Of a stretch of 37,319 nucleotides of DNA, positions 1 through 7,545 are shown piece by piece. Origin of the DNA: Mycobacterium sp. (lineage in GTDB: Bacteria; Actinomycetota; Actinomycetes; Mycobacteriales; Mycobacteriaceae); the NCBI GenBank assembly GCA_026393245.1, contig JAPLAO010000225.1:1-37319 (forward strand), given 5' to 3'. How positions within the stretch are numbered: the first letter of the stretch is position 1; each line of letters begins with the position of its first letter. The notes under the pieces were generated by a model that searched no databases, was not told where the DNA came from, and was given only the letters and a program-made list of their open reading frames with translations. A program made the position numbers and the translations under genes.

Positions 1-622
1 CGGCGCGTTCGATCGCGCAGCACAGCGCCTCGACGTAAGCGGTGTTGCCGGCCAGTTGTTGGGCGCGGTAGTAGAGCACCGCGATGGTGGGGGCGTCGTC
101 GGGCACCGCGGCCCGCGCGGATTCCATCCCGGTGAAGCAGGCCACACCGCCCGGGCAACCGGGGCAGCCCGATGCCGTGGTGCACACCCGGTCGAGCACA
201 CCCCAGGACGGGGTGTCGGCCGGTGCGGCGAAGCCGAAGCCGGTCATCAGCAGGGTGTCGCAGAGGAAGGCGTGCAGCTGGCGCAGGTTCGCCACACCGC
301 CCTGGGCCAGATAGATATGGGTCTGCAGGGCGATGCCCGCGGGCGCGGTCGAGCGCTCCATCAGGTCAGCGTCGGGAGCCTGCTCGCCGCTGACCACGAC
401 GGTGGGAACCCCGCTGGCCAGCGCAGTGTCGATGGTCTTCTGCAACGCCCGGTAACCACCCAGCACCCGGATCACGACCACAGCGGCCTCGTCGATCAGA
501 CCGTTCAGTTCGCCGGGGCCCAGCCTCGTCGGGTTGGCCCACCGGTAGTCCGCGGCGCTGGCGCGGGCAGTGATCAGGTCGGTGTCTGAGGTCGACAGCA
601 GCAGGACGGTGGGCTCGGGCAC
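1..622 (-). CDS. cobN: Cobaltochelatase subunit CobN, N-terminal part (gene runs off the left edge)
   Basis: CobN is the large subunit of the aerobic cobaltochelatase, which inserts cobalt into hydrogenobyrinic acid a,c-diamide using ATP. About 207 N-terminal residues are visible, starting V/M-PEPTVLLLSTSDTDL. They include the QTHIYLAQGG-type segment and a Cys-rich stretch (CTTASGCPGCPGG), and end in AGNTAYVEALCCAIERA as in CobN proteins. The frame stays open to base 1, so the C-terminal part, over 900 residues in this family, is missing. GTG at 622 is the likely start because an in-frame TAG lies two codons upstream. The gene diverges from cobG with only 61 bp between starts. A TATGAA element 6 nt before the GTG suggests a leaderless or near-leaderless transcript. 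Family call from recalled CobN sequence and from the cobG/cobH context. Confidence 0.9.
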   Translation of the reverse strand, partial: MPEPTVLLLSTSDTDLITARASAADYRWANPTRLGPGELNGLIDEAAVVVIRVLGGYRALQKTIDTALASGVPTVVVSGEQAPDADLMERSTAPAGIALQTHIYLAQGGVANLRQLHAFLCDTLLMTGFGFAAPADTPSWGVLDRVCTTASGCPGCPGGVACFTGMESARAAVPDDAPTIAVLYYRAQQLAGNTAYVEALCCAIERA

Positions 623-683
623 CCCCTATTCATACCTCAGCCACGCAGGCGGCTCACCCCCGGCCGCGTCGTACGGTGGTCGG
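623..683. promoter_or_regulatory. Divergent cobN/cobG promoter region
   Basis: These 61 bp separate the divergent cobN and cobG starts. On the plus strand TACGGT (672-677) fits the mycobacterial -10 pattern TANNNT and ends 6 nt before the cobG ATG, so cobG is probably read from a leaderless mRNA. On the minus strand TATGAA lies 6 nt before the cobN GTG. The space is too short for a cobalamin riboswitch (about 200 nt), so B12 feedback, if any, is not exerted here by that class of RNA. Confidence 0.5.
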
Positions 684-1799
684 ATGGCCCGCACCCGTGA
701 CGACGACGCCTGCCCCGGCGCCCTGAACGTGCACCACGCCGCCGACGGCGCGCTGGCCCGGATCCGACTGCCCGGCGGGATGATTACCGGCGCCCAACTG
801 GGGTCCCTGGCAGACGCCGCCGACCGATTCGGGGCCGGCACCCTGGAACTCACCGCCCGGGGCAACGTGCAGGTGCGCGGCATCACCGACACCGCCGCCG
901 TCGCCGACGCGGTGGCTGCCGCCGGTCTGCTGCCCTCGCCCACCCATGAACTGGTGCGCAATATCGTCGCCTCCCCGCTGTCGGGCCGCCTCGGCGGCGG
1001 CGCCGATGTCCGGCCCTGGGTGGGCGAACTAGACCATGCGCTGCAGTCCGACCAGGCGCTGGCCGACCTGCCCGGACGGTTCCTGTTCAGCATCGACGAT
1101 GGCACCGCCGATGTCTCCGGTCTGGCCGCCGACGTCGGGGTCCAGGTGGTCGACGACGGCGTCGCCCTGCTGCTGGCCGGCTGCGACACCGGGGTCCGCT
1201 TGGGCGCCGACGAGGCGGTGGCGGCGATGATCATCGTCGCCGCCCGATTCGCCGAGTCCCGCGGAACCGCCTGGCGAATAAGGGAACTGGATGATCAGGC
1301 ACCGCTGCTGGCCGGGTTCACACCGGTGTGCGCACCGGCTCCGATCCCGGCGGCGCCCCGGCCGCCGGTCGGCTGGATCGAGCAGGACGACGGTCGCGTC
1401 GCACTCGGGGCGGCAGTGCCACTGGGCGTGCTCCCGGCGCGGCAGGCGCAGTTCGTAGCCGCCATCGCTGCGCCGGTGGTGATCACCCCGTGGCGCTCAC
1501 TACTGGTGTGCGACCTGGAAGAGGGCGTGGCCGACACCTCGCTGCGGGTGCTGGCACCACTGGGACTGGTGTTCGATTCCACCTCGCCCTGGCTCGACGT
1601 GACCGCCTGTGTGGGCAGCCCGGGGTGCGACCGGTCTCGGGCCGATGTGCGAGCCGAGGCCGCGCGGGTGGCGGAGTCCGGCACCGCTAAGGGTGCCGTG
1701 CACTACGTGGGCTGCGAACGGGCCTGCGGCCGTCCCGCCGCCGCCGAGGTAATGGTGGCTACCGGCGATGGCTATCACCCCCTTCCGCCACCGCCGTAG
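684..1799 (+). CDS. cobG: Precorrin-3B synthase CobG
   Basis: CobG is the O2-dependent monooxygenase that converts precorrin-3A to precorrin-3B, a step unique to the aerobic cobalamin route. The 371-residue protein has the nitrite/sulfite reductase ferredoxin-like fold: LELTARGNVQVRG near residues 55-67 is the typical siroheme-region motif. The C-terminal CVGSPGC (C-x5-C) and CERAC (C-x3-C) supply the four cysteines of the [4Fe-4S] cluster. ATG 684 is chosen because family similarity begins there and a TACGGT -10 sits just upstream. The frame extends 38 codons further upstream, but that part is low-complexity and overlaps the cobN start. It is followed after 9 bp by cobH. Confidence 0.93.
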   Translation: MARTRDDDACPGALNVHHAADGALARIRLPGGMITGAQLGSLADAADRFGAGTLELTARGNVQVRGITDTAAVADAVAAAGLLPSPTHELVRNIVASPLSGRLGGGADVRPWVGELDHALQSDQALADLPGRFLFSIDDGTADVSGLAADVGVQVVDDGVALLLAGCDTGVRLGADEAVAAMIIVAARFAESRGTAWRIRELDDQAPLLAGFTPVCAPAPIPAAPRPPVGWIEQDDGRVALGAAVPLGVLPARQAQFVAAIAAPVVITPWRSLLVCDLEEGVADTSLRVLAPLGLVFDSTSPWLDVTACVGSPGCDRSRADVRAEAARVAESGTAKGAVHYVGCERACGRPAAAEVMVATGDGYHPLPPPP

Positions 1800-1808
1800 G
1801 GTGATGGC

Positions 1809-2435
1809 GTGCTCGACTACATCCGCGATGCCGGCGAGATCTACCGGCAGTCCTTCGCGACGATTCGGACAGAGGCGGACCTGAGCCGGTTCCCCGAGGA
1901 CGTCGCGCGGGTGGTCGTGCGGCTGATCCACACCTGCGGACAGGTCGACCTCACCGAGCACGTGGACTTCACCCCTGACGTCGTCGCGGCCACCCACGCC
2001 GCACTGGCCGCGGGCGCCCCGATCCTGTGCGACTCGTCGATGGTGGCCGCGGGCATCACGGCCGCCCGGTTGCCGGCCGCCAACGAAGTCGTGTCGCTGG
2101 TCACCGACCCCCGCGCAGCCGATCTGGCGCGGCGGCGTGACACCACCCGATCGGCGGCCGGAGTGGAGTTGTGGGCCGACCGGATGGGTGGTGCGGTGCT
2201 GGCGATCGGTAACGCACCCACCGCACTGTTCCGGTTGCTGGAACTCATCGACGAGGGCGCCGACGCACCGGTGTCGGTACTCGGCGGCCCCGTCGGCTTC
2301 GTCGGGTCGGCACAATCGAAACAGGAACTCGTCGAGCACCCGCGCGGGATGGACTACCTGGTGGTGCGAGGCCGTCGCGGTGGCAGTGCGATGGCTGCGG
2401 CGGCGGTCAACGCGATCGCGAGTACCCGCGAATGA
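1809..2435 (+). CDS. cobH: Precorrin-8X methylmutase CobH
   Basis: CobH moves the methyl group from C-11 to C-12 of precorrin-8X, giving hydrogenobyrinic acid. The protein is 208 residues, the family's usual length. It carries [18 protein letters not shown] at the N-terminus, the conserved [11 protein letters not shown] with the active-site His, and [13 protein letters not shown] 1809 is the first start in frame after the cobG stop. Its own stop codon (2433-2435) is inside the first unit of a 35-bp tandem array that leads to cobIJ, and ATG 2432 overlaps it as ATGA. Confidence 0.93.
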   Translation: MLDYIRDAGEIYRQSFATIRTEADLSRFPEDVARVVVRLIHTCGQVDLTEHVDFTPDVVAATHAALAAGAPILCDSSMVAAGITAARLPAANEVVSLVTDPRAADLARRRDTTRSAAGVELWADRMGGAVLAIGNAPTALFRLLELIDEGADAPVSVLGGPVGFVGSAQSKQELVEHPRGMDYLVVRGRRGGSAMAAAAVNAIASTRE

Positions 2436-2604
2436 AGCTTGCCGAATGAGCAATTGGCTGACGCGAATGAAGCTTGCCGAATGAGCAATTGGCTGAAGCG
2501 AATGACTGACGCGAATGAAGCTTGCCGAATGAGCAATTGGCTGACGCGAATGAAGCTTGCCGAATGAGCAATTGGCTGAAGCGAATGAGGCTTGCCGAAT
2601 GAGC
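2428..2604 (+). repeat. 35-bp tandem array spanning the cobH stop and cobIJ start, forming a chain of ATGA-linked mini-ORFs
   Basis: Four 35-bp units lie at 2428-2462, 2463-2497, 2511-2545 and 2546-2580. A 13-bp fragment follows the second (2498-2510), and a 24-bp terminal copy with one substitution ends the array (2581-2604). Units differ only in their last base (GGCTGAC or GGCTGAA). Each joins the end of cobH (GCGAATGA) to the start of cobIJ (GCCGAATGAGC). Reading forward, every stop overlaps the next start as ATGA: cobH stop; MKLAE at 2432-2449; MSNWLTRMKLAE at 2446-2484; a 28-residue peptide at 2481-2567; MSNWLKRMRLAE at 2564-2602; cobIJ ATG 2599. The layout recalls MIRU elements, but sequence and unit length differ from what I remember of those. 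That ribosomes use the chain is inference. Confidence 0.95.
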
Positions 2605-4074
2605 GGCACGCTGTACGGCGTCGGCTTGGGCCCGGGTGACCCCGAACTGGTGACCGTGAAGGCCGCCCGCATCATCGGCGCCGTCGACGTGGTGGCCTAT
2701 CACAGTGCGCGGCACGGTCGCAGTATCGCCCGCGGGATCGCCGAGCCATATCTGCGGCCGGGCCAGATCGAAGAACACCTCGTCTACCCGGTCACCACCG
2801 GCGACACCGACCACCCCGGCGGCTACGACGGGGCGATGGAGGAGTTCTACGCCGAATCCGCCGACCGGATTGCCATTCATCTGGACGCCGGCCGCGATGT
2901 CGCCCTACTCGCCGAAGGTGACCCGCTGTTCTACAGCTCCTATATGCACATGCACACCCGCCTGGCGGCGCGATTCGATGCGGTGATCGTGCCCGGCGTA
3001 ACGTCGATGAGCGCGGCCTCGGCAGCGACGTCCACTCCGTTGGCGACCGGCGACGAGGTGCTGTCAGTGCTGCCCGGAACGCTGCCGGTCAGCGAACTCG
3101 CCCGCCGTCTGGCCGATACCGACGCCGCCGTGATCATGAAACTGGGCCGCACGTATTCACAAGTGCGCGAAGCGCTTTCGCTGTCAGGTCGCCTTCATGA
3201 GGCGATCTACGTCGAGCGAGCCAGCAGCGACGGTCAGCGGGTCATGCCCGCCGCCGACGTCGATGACACCCAGGTGCCGTACTTCTCGGTGGCCGTCGTT
3301 CCGGGTGACGGCCGCACCACCCGGTCGGCACCGCGGATCGGAACCGTTGCGGTCGTCGGACTGGGCCCGGGCATGAGCGAATGGATGACGCCGCAGAGCC
3401 TGCGCGAGTTGGCCGCCGCCACCGATCTGATCGGCTACGGCCCGTATCTGGACCGGGTGCCGATCCGTCCTGGACAACGCCGGCACCCGTCCGATAACAC
3501 TGATGAACCTCAGCGCGCCCGGTTGGCCTGCGAACTGGCCGAGCAGGGTCGCGCGGTGGCGGTCGTGTCCTCCGGTGACCCTGGGGTTTTCGCGATGGCG
3601 ACGGCCGTACTCGAAGAGTCCAAGCAGTGGCCAACCGTCGCGGTGCGGGTGATTCCGGCGATGACCGCGGCCCAGGCGGTGGCCAGCAGGGTCGGCGCAC
3701 CGCTGGGCCACGACTACGCGGTGCTGTCGCTGTCCGACCGGCTCAAACCGTGGGAGGTGATCGCTGCTCGACTCTCTGCGGCCGCGGCGGCGGATCTGGT
3801 GCTGGCGATCTACAACCCGGCGTCGAAGAGCCGCACCTGGCAGGTCGCGGCCATGCGGGATCTGTTGCTCGAGCACCGCGACGCCGGCACGCCGGTGGTG
3901 ATCGGCCGCGATGTGTCCGGCCCCGGCGAATCGGTGAAAGTGGTTCGCCTGGCCGATCTGAACCCGGCAGATGTCGATATGCGCTGCCTTCTGATCGTCG
4001 GGTCGTCGCAAACCCAGTGGTATGCGGCGGCTACCGGGGACACGGTGTTTACGCCCCGGCGTTACCCCGGCTAA
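2599..4074 (+). CDS. cobIJ: Fused precorrin-2 C20-methyltransferase / precorrin-3B C17-methyltransferase CobIJ
   Basis: Two SAM-dependent methyltransferases of the tetrapyrrole methylase fold are fused in 491 residues, as in M. tuberculosis CobI (508 residues). The CobI half (about 1-240) begins MSGTLYGVGLGPGDPELV and has LLAEGDPLFYSSYMHMH and VIVPGVTSMSAAS. The CobJ half (from about 247) begins GTVAVVGLGPGMSEWMTP and has VVSSGDPGVFAMAT and LAIYNPASKSRTWQ. Together they methylate C-20 of precorrin-2 and C-17 of precorrin-3B with ring contraction. ATG 2599 is in the last copy of the 35-bp array. The reading frame runs upstream into the array, but family similarity starts at MSGTLYG. Confidence 0.95.
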   Translation: MSGTLYGVGLGPGDPELVTVKAARIIGAVDVVAYHSARHGRSIARGIAEPYLRPGQIEEHLVYPVTTGDTDHPGGYDGAMEEFYAESADRIAIHLDAGRDVALLAEGDPLFYSSYMHMHTRLAARFDAVIVPGVTSMSAASAATSTPLATGDEVLSVLPGTLPVSELARRLADTDAAVIMKLGRTYSQVREALSLSGRLHEAIYVERASSDGQRVMPAADVDDTQVPYFSVAVVPGDGRTTRSAPRIGTVAVVGLGPGMSEWMTPQSLRELAAATDLIGYGPYLDRVPIRPGQRRHPSDNTDEPQRARLACELAEQGRAVAVVSSGDPGVFAMATAVLEESKQWPTVAVRVIPAMTAAQAVASRVGAPLGHDYAVLSLSDRLKPWEVIAARLSAAAAADLVLAIYNPASKSRTWQVAAMRDLLLEHRDAGTPVVIGRDVSGPGESVKVVRLADLNPADVDMRCLLIVGSSQTQWYAAATGDTVFTPRRYPG

Positions 4075-4078
4075 CTAG

Positions 4079-4122
4079 GCATACAGCACTAGCATACAAA
4101 ACATGCATACCGTTGTTATGCT
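4079..4122 (+). promoter_or_regulatory. vapBC promoter with three GCATAC sites at 13-bp spacing
   Basis: The AT-rich gap after cobIJ holds GCATAC three times at an exact 13-bp step (4079, 4092, 4105), followed by an inverted TTATGC at 4116-4121. TATGCT (4117-4122) matches the -10 pattern TANNNT and ends 6 nt before ATG 4129, consistent with a leaderless vapBC mRNA. VapB antitoxins autorepress through direct or inverted repeats at such sites, so these repeats are the likely operator (inference). Confidence 0.55.
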
Positions 4123-4128
4123 CAAGTG

Positions 4129-4377
4129 ATGTCACGAACCACGATCGATCTCGACGACGAATTGCTGGCGCGGGCGTCCAAGGAATTAGGCACAACCAGC
4201 AAGAAGGACACCATTCACGCTGCTTTACGGGCCGCACTGCGCAAGAGTGCCTCACACGCTCTGCTGGATCGACTCGCGCAGAGCACCGAAGCTGATGAGG
4301 ATGCCGTCAATGCAATGTGGGAGCAGGCTGGCGACGCCGCCACGGCGCGAGAGGTAGACGAGCAGGCATCACGGTGA
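4129..4377 (+). CDS. vapB: VapB-family antitoxin
   Basis: An 82-residue ribbon-helix-helix antitoxin. The N-terminal MSRTTIDLDDELLARASK is the beta-strand plus helix used for DNA binding, and KKDTIHAALRAALRK forms the second helix. The acidic C-terminal half (STEADEDAVNAMWEQAGD) should wrap the toxin. ATG 4129 is preferred; GTG 4126 immediately before it would add one residue. The gene overlaps the toxin gene by GTGA (4374-4377), typical of translationally coupled TA pairs. It lies between cobIJ and cobK, where M. tuberculosis has unrelated genes. It is expected to neutralise the adjacent PIN toxin and repress its own promoter. Confidence 0.85.
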   Translation: MSRTTIDLDDELLARASKELGTTSKKDTIHAALRAALRKSASHALLDRLAQSTEADEDAVNAMWEQAGDAATAREVDEQASR

Positions 4378-4790
4378 ATGTGCGCTATCTGCTAGACAAG
4401 TCTGCGGCGTATCGCACGCACATTCCGGGCGTCCGAAAGCGGCTGGAACCCTTGATGGAACACGGACTGCTAGCCCGTTGCGGCATCAGCGATGTGGAAG
4501 CCGGCGTGTCAGCCCGCTCCGCTGCCGATCACCAGGCGCTGGGCCGCTATCGCCGGGACGCGCTGGAATACCTGACCACACCGGACAGCGTGTGGGATCG
4601 CGTCTGGGAAGTGCAACACGCCCTGGCTGCCGACGGGCTGCACCGGTCAGTAAAGATTCCCGACCTGATCATCGCAGCCGTCGCCGAACACCACGGTGTG
4701 TCGGTAATCCACTACGACCACGATTTTGACCGGATCGCAGCCATCACGGGTCAAGCGGTTGAATGGGTGGTTCCTGCCGGGTCCGCTTGA
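4374..4790 (+). CDS. vapC: VapC-family PIN-domain ribonuclease toxin
   Basis: A 138-residue PIN-domain toxin. Acidic metal-binding positions are visible: the Asp in YLLDKSA (residue 8), the Glu in SDVEAGVSAR, the Asp in VKIPDLIIAAVAEHHG and the Asp cluster in HYDHDFDRIA. VapC toxins are Mg2+-dependent endoribonucleases that cut tRNA or rRNA; the target here cannot be told. The usual LLDTS is LLDKS here. GTG 4374 overlaps the vapB stop and places the PIN motif at the N-terminus, so longer upstream starts were rejected. Its last 47 bp (4744-4790) overlap the 3' end of cobK on the other strand. Confidence 0.87.
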   Translation: MNVRYLLDKSAAYRTHIPGVRKRLEPLMEHGLLARCGISDVEAGVSARSAADHQALGRYRRDALEYLTTPDSVWDRVWEVQHALAADGLHRSVKIPDLIIAAVAEHHGVSVIHYDHDFDRIAAITGQAVEWVVPAGSA

Positions 4791-5508
4791 GAGGCCTCAA
4801 CCAATCCACGGCCTGCTGCACCGAATCCACCACCTTCACCCGAGCCGGCAATGCCGGGCGGTCGATCATGATCACATCGACATCGAGGTCGCGGGCCGCG
4901 TCGAGTTTGGCCTCGGTCAGCGCTCCCCCGCTGTTCTTGGTCACCAGCACGTCAATGGCTCTGCTGCGAAACAGTTCGCTCTCGCCGTCGTAGTTGTAGG
5001 GCCCGCGGGAGAACACCAACTCGTGGTGCGGCGGCAGCACCTCAGGGTCAGGTGCGGTGACGACCCGGATCAGGAACCAGGCGTCACTATCGGTAAATGC
5101 GGCGACACCGGATCGGCCGGTGGTCAGGAACACTCGCAAATACCTATTTGCAGCAACTACTTCGGCCGCTTCGGTATCGGTGCGCACAGTCGTCGCACCG
5201 GCCGGGTCCCACGGCGGCCGATGCAACACCAGGTGCGGCAGATCGAGTTCGGCGCAGGCCTGTGCAGCGTTCGCGGTGATGGTCGCCGCGAAAGGGTGGG
5301 TGGCGTCGACGACGGCGCTGACGTCATTGTCGAGCAGCCAGGTGCGCAATCCCTCGACGCCGCCGAAGCCGCCGATACGGACCGGTCCGACCGGCAGTGC
5401 TGGGTCGGGCACCCGACCGGCCAGTGAGCTGATGATGTCCAGACCCGGGTGCAACTGCTCGGCTAGGGCGCGCGCCTCTGTTGTGCCGCCGAGCAGCAGC
5501 ACCCGCAT
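4744..5508 (-). CDS. cobK: Precorrin-6A reductase CobK
   Basis: CobK reduces precorrin-6A to precorrin-6B with NADPH. The 254-residue protein has the N-terminal nucleotide-fold motif MRVLLLGGTTEARALAEQL, the conserved VDATHPFA and a C-terminal half with LVTKNSGG, where family members contact NADPH and substrate. It is the last gene of the minus-strand run SDR-cobL-cobM-cobK. Its ATG shares one base with the cobM stop (TGATG at 5510-5506). The C-terminus is about 10 residues longer than I recall for M. tuberculosis CobK and overlaps vapC convergently, so transcripts of the two genes would be complementary at their ends. Confidence 0.92.
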   Translation of the reverse strand: MRVLLLGGTTEARALAEQLHPGLDIISSLAGRVPDPALPVGPVRIGGFGGVEGLRTWLLDNDVSAVVDATHPFAATITANAAQACAELDLPHLVLHRPPWDPAGATTVRTDTEAAEVVAANRYLRVFLTTGRSGVAAFTDSDAWFLIRVVTAPDPEVLPPHHELVFSRGPYNYDGESELFRSRAIDVLVTKNSGGALTEAKLDAARDLDVDVIMIDRPALPARVKVVDSVQQAVDWLRPLKRTRQEPPIQPLDP

Positions 5509-6263
5509 CAGTGCCGGTCTCCCCGCGACCGGCCCGACGAGTAGAGATAGCTATCCGGAAACCCTTCGGCGGCAAGCACATCGCCGACGATGATCACCGC
5601 GGTGCGAGTGATCGCGGCCGCGTGAATCTGGCCGGCGATATCGGCGAGTGTGCCGCGGAGCACGACCTGCTGAGGCCAACTCGCAAATGCGACGACCGCG
5701 GCGGGGGTATCCGGCCGGTAACCCCCGGCGAGCAGTTGCGGCACGATCGCGTCGATACGGTGGGCGGCCAGGTGGATCGCGAGGGTGGCCCCGTGGGCCG
5801 CAAGCGTCGTCAGCTCCTCACCCTCGGGCATTGCGGTGGACAGGGTCGAGACCCGAGTCAGGATCACCGTCTGCGCAACACCCGGCACGGTCAGCTCCCG
5901 GCCCAGTGCGGCCGCAGCGGCGGCGAACGCCGGCACACCTGGAACGATTTCGTAGCCGATGCCGAGTTCGGCTAGGCGACGGCTTTGTTCGGCCACCGCG
6001 CTGTAGATCGACGGGTCGCCGGAGTGCAACCTCGCTACGTCATGTCCCGCAGCGTCGGCGACGGCGATCTCGTCGATGATCTGATCCAGTGTCAACGGCC
6101 CGGTGTCGACGACACGGGTATCGACCGGGCAATTCGCGAGCAGATCATTCGGCATGATTGAGCCGGCATAGAGGCAGACCGCGCAGCGCTGCAGGATTCT
6201 CTGCCCGCGGACCGTGATCAGGTCGGCCGCACCCGGCCCGGCGCCGATGAAGTACACCGTCAC
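5508..6263 (-). CDS. cobM: Precorrin-4 C11-methyltransferase CobM
   Basis: A SAM-dependent tetrapyrrole methylase of 251 residues that methylates C-11 of precorrin-4. Visible motifs are VTVYFIGAGPGAADLITVRG at the N-terminus (SAM loop), CLYAGSIMP, ARLHSGDPSIYSA and YEIVPGVPAFAAAAAALG. GTG 6263 is chosen because it overlaps the cobL stop as GTGA and because the methylase fold starts at the next residues; the 45 extra upstream codons are low-complexity and lie inside cobL. It is translationally coupled to cobL upstream and cobK downstream. Confidence 0.93.
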   Translation of the reverse strand: MTVYFIGAGPGAADLITVRGQRILQRCAVCLYAGSIMPNDLLANCPVDTRVVDTGPLTLDQIIDEIAVADAAGHDVARLHSGDPSIYSAVAEQSRRLAELGIGYEIVPGVPAFAAAAAALGRELTVPGVAQTVILTRVSTLSTAMPEGEELTTLAAHGATLAIHLAAHRIDAIVPQLLAGGYRPDTPAAVVAFASWPQQVVLRGTLADIAGQIHAAAITRTAVIIVGDVLAAEGFPDSYLYSSGRSRGDRH

Positions 6264-7456
6264 TTCCGTGTCACCGCCGCCACCGTCAGCAGCCACTGAG
6301 AGATCGGCATTTGAGGACGCCAGCCGGTGAACCCGCCCAGCGGCTCGCCCTGATAGTGCTGAAAGCGCCGTAGTTCGCCGCCGAGGCGGGAATGCCATTG
6401 GACCAGAAGCGCTTCGGATTCCGCGGTGACCGCATTGGCCACCAATCGGCCGCTGGCGGGCAACTGCGCCAGGCAGGCTTCGACCATTCCGGATCCGGTG
6501 AGCCCGCCGCCGATGAAGATGGCGTCCGGCCGCGCCGCGACCTCGAACTCTTCCGGCGCCTCACCCCGAACGTCGATATCGGCGCCGAAGGCGCGGGCAT
6601 TGGCCACGATCCGCATCCGGCGCTCCGGTCTGGTTTCGAATGCCACGGCCCGACAACCCGATCCGCTGCGGCACCACTCCACGGCGATGCTTCCCGAACC
6701 CGATCCGACATCCCAGAGAAGTTCACCCGGGCGGGGCGCGAGGGCGGCGAGGGTTACCGCGCGAACTGTCTGCTTAGTGATCTGGCCGTCATGGAGTAAC
6801 AGGTCATCGGGCAGCATGCCCCCGACTCGCTCATCGGGCAGGTAGTCGATGCCAATGACGTTGAGGTCGTCGATATCCCGTGGCGGCGCCGCAGCCCAGG
6901 CCTCGGCTGGGCCGGATCGGATGCGCTCCCCCGGGCCGTCGAGTTGCTCCAGCACGGTGAACTCCGAAGCACCGCGACCCGTTTCGGTGAGGATCGCGGC
7001 CAACTCGGCCGGAGTCGATGATCCCTGCGACAGCACCACTGCCCGCCCGCCTCGGCGCACCGCCGTATGCACCGGCGCGGTGACGAGGCTGATGATCTCG
7101 ACGTCCTGCACCGGCCAGCCCATCCGGGCGCACGCCAGTGTCACCGAGGACACGTGCGGCAGCACCCGCACCTGATCCGCACCATGTATCCGGATCAGGG
7201 TGCCACCGATGCCGTGCAGTAAGGGGTCGCCACTGGCTACAACGTGGATGTCCTCATCGACGGGTAGCTGTTCCAGCGCGGGCAGCATCGGCGTGGGCCA
7301 GGGATGCCTCGGTGCGGTAACTGTGTCGTCAAGCAGATCCAGCTGGCGCGGAGATCCGTAGATGACGGTGGCGGTGCGCAGTTCGAGTTGCGAGCTTTCC
7401 GACATCCCTGCCATCCCGTCGGCGCCGATACCCACCACAACAATCACCGGGGTCAT
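6260..7456 (-). CDS. cobL: Precorrin-6Y C5,15-methyltransferase (decarboxylating) CobL
   Basis: A bifunctional enzyme of 398 residues. The CbiE-like N-terminal half has IVVVGIGADGMAGMSESS and VVASGDPLLHGIGG. The CbiT-like C-terminal half has the class I SAM motif LLWDVGSGSGSIAVEW and DAIFIGGGLTGSG. It methylates C-5 and C-15 of precorrin-6B and decarboxylates the acetate chain at C-12, giving precorrin-8X for CobH. ATG 7456 lies in the last unit of a 35-bp array and overlaps the stop of a mini-ORF (ATGA at 7456-7453). It is the second gene in a minus operon led by the SDR gene. Confidence 0.94.
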   Translation of the reverse strand: MTPVIVVVGIGADGMAGMSESSQLELRTATVIYGSPRQLDLLDDTVTAPRHPWPTPMLPALEQLPVDEDIHVVASGDPLLHGIGGTLIRIHGADQVRVLPHVSSVTLACARMGWPVQDVEIISLVTAPVHTAVRRGGRAVVLSQGSSTPAELAAILTETGRGASEFTVLEQLDGPGERIRSGPAEAWAAAPPRDIDDLNVIGIDYLPDERVGGMLPDDLLLHDGQITKQTVRAVTLAALAPRPGELLWDVGSGSGSIAVEWCRSGSGCRAVAFETRPERRMRIVANARAFGADIDVRGEAPEEFEVAARPDAIFIGGGLTGSGMVEACLAQLPASGRLVANAVTAESEALLVQWHSRLGGELRRFQHYQGEPLGGFTGWRPQMPISQWLLTVAAVTRK

Positions 7457-7545
7457 ATTCGGTTCTTCACTTCGTTCATCACCGGAATCCTCTTCGGTTC
7501 TTCACTTCGTTCATCACCGGGGTCATATTCGGTTCTTCACTTCGT
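7443..7545 (-). repeat. 35-bp tandem array spanning the SDR stop and cobL start, forming coupled mini-ORFs
   Basis: Read on the minus strand, two full 35-bp units (7545-7511, 7510-7476) and 33 bases of a third (7475-7443) run from the last codons of the SDR gene (ACG AAG TGA) into cobL (ATGACCCCGGTGAT). Unit 2 differs over a few bases at the copy of the start codon (GAAGAGGATTCC). Mini-ORF 1 (7526-7479, 15 residues beginning MTPVMNEVKN) starts 10 nt after the SDR stop. It ends in TGATG, sharing a base with mini-ORF 2 (7479-7453, MNEVKNRI), whose stop overlaps the cobL ATG as ATGA. This is the same architecture and period as the cobH/cobIJ array, with unrelated sequence. Confidence 0.93.

Noticed and set aside
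623-683. Cobalamin riboswitch between cobN and cobG
   Set aside because: Only 61 bp, and no B12-box-like conserved sequence; the fold needs about 200 nt.
2557-2598. N-terminal extension of CobIJ through the repeat (start at 2557)
   Set aside because: Those 14 residues are translated repeat; similarity to CobI begins at ATG 2599.
2428-2604. CRISPR array
   Set aside because: Units are directly adjacent with no variable spacers and there are no cas genes; the same holds for the 29-bp array at 10874-10997.
1500-2675. Minus-strand open frame (391 codons) across cobG, cobH and the 35-bp array
   Set aside because: Its tail is the translated repeat and the remainder mirrors conserved cobG/cobH codons; no family features.
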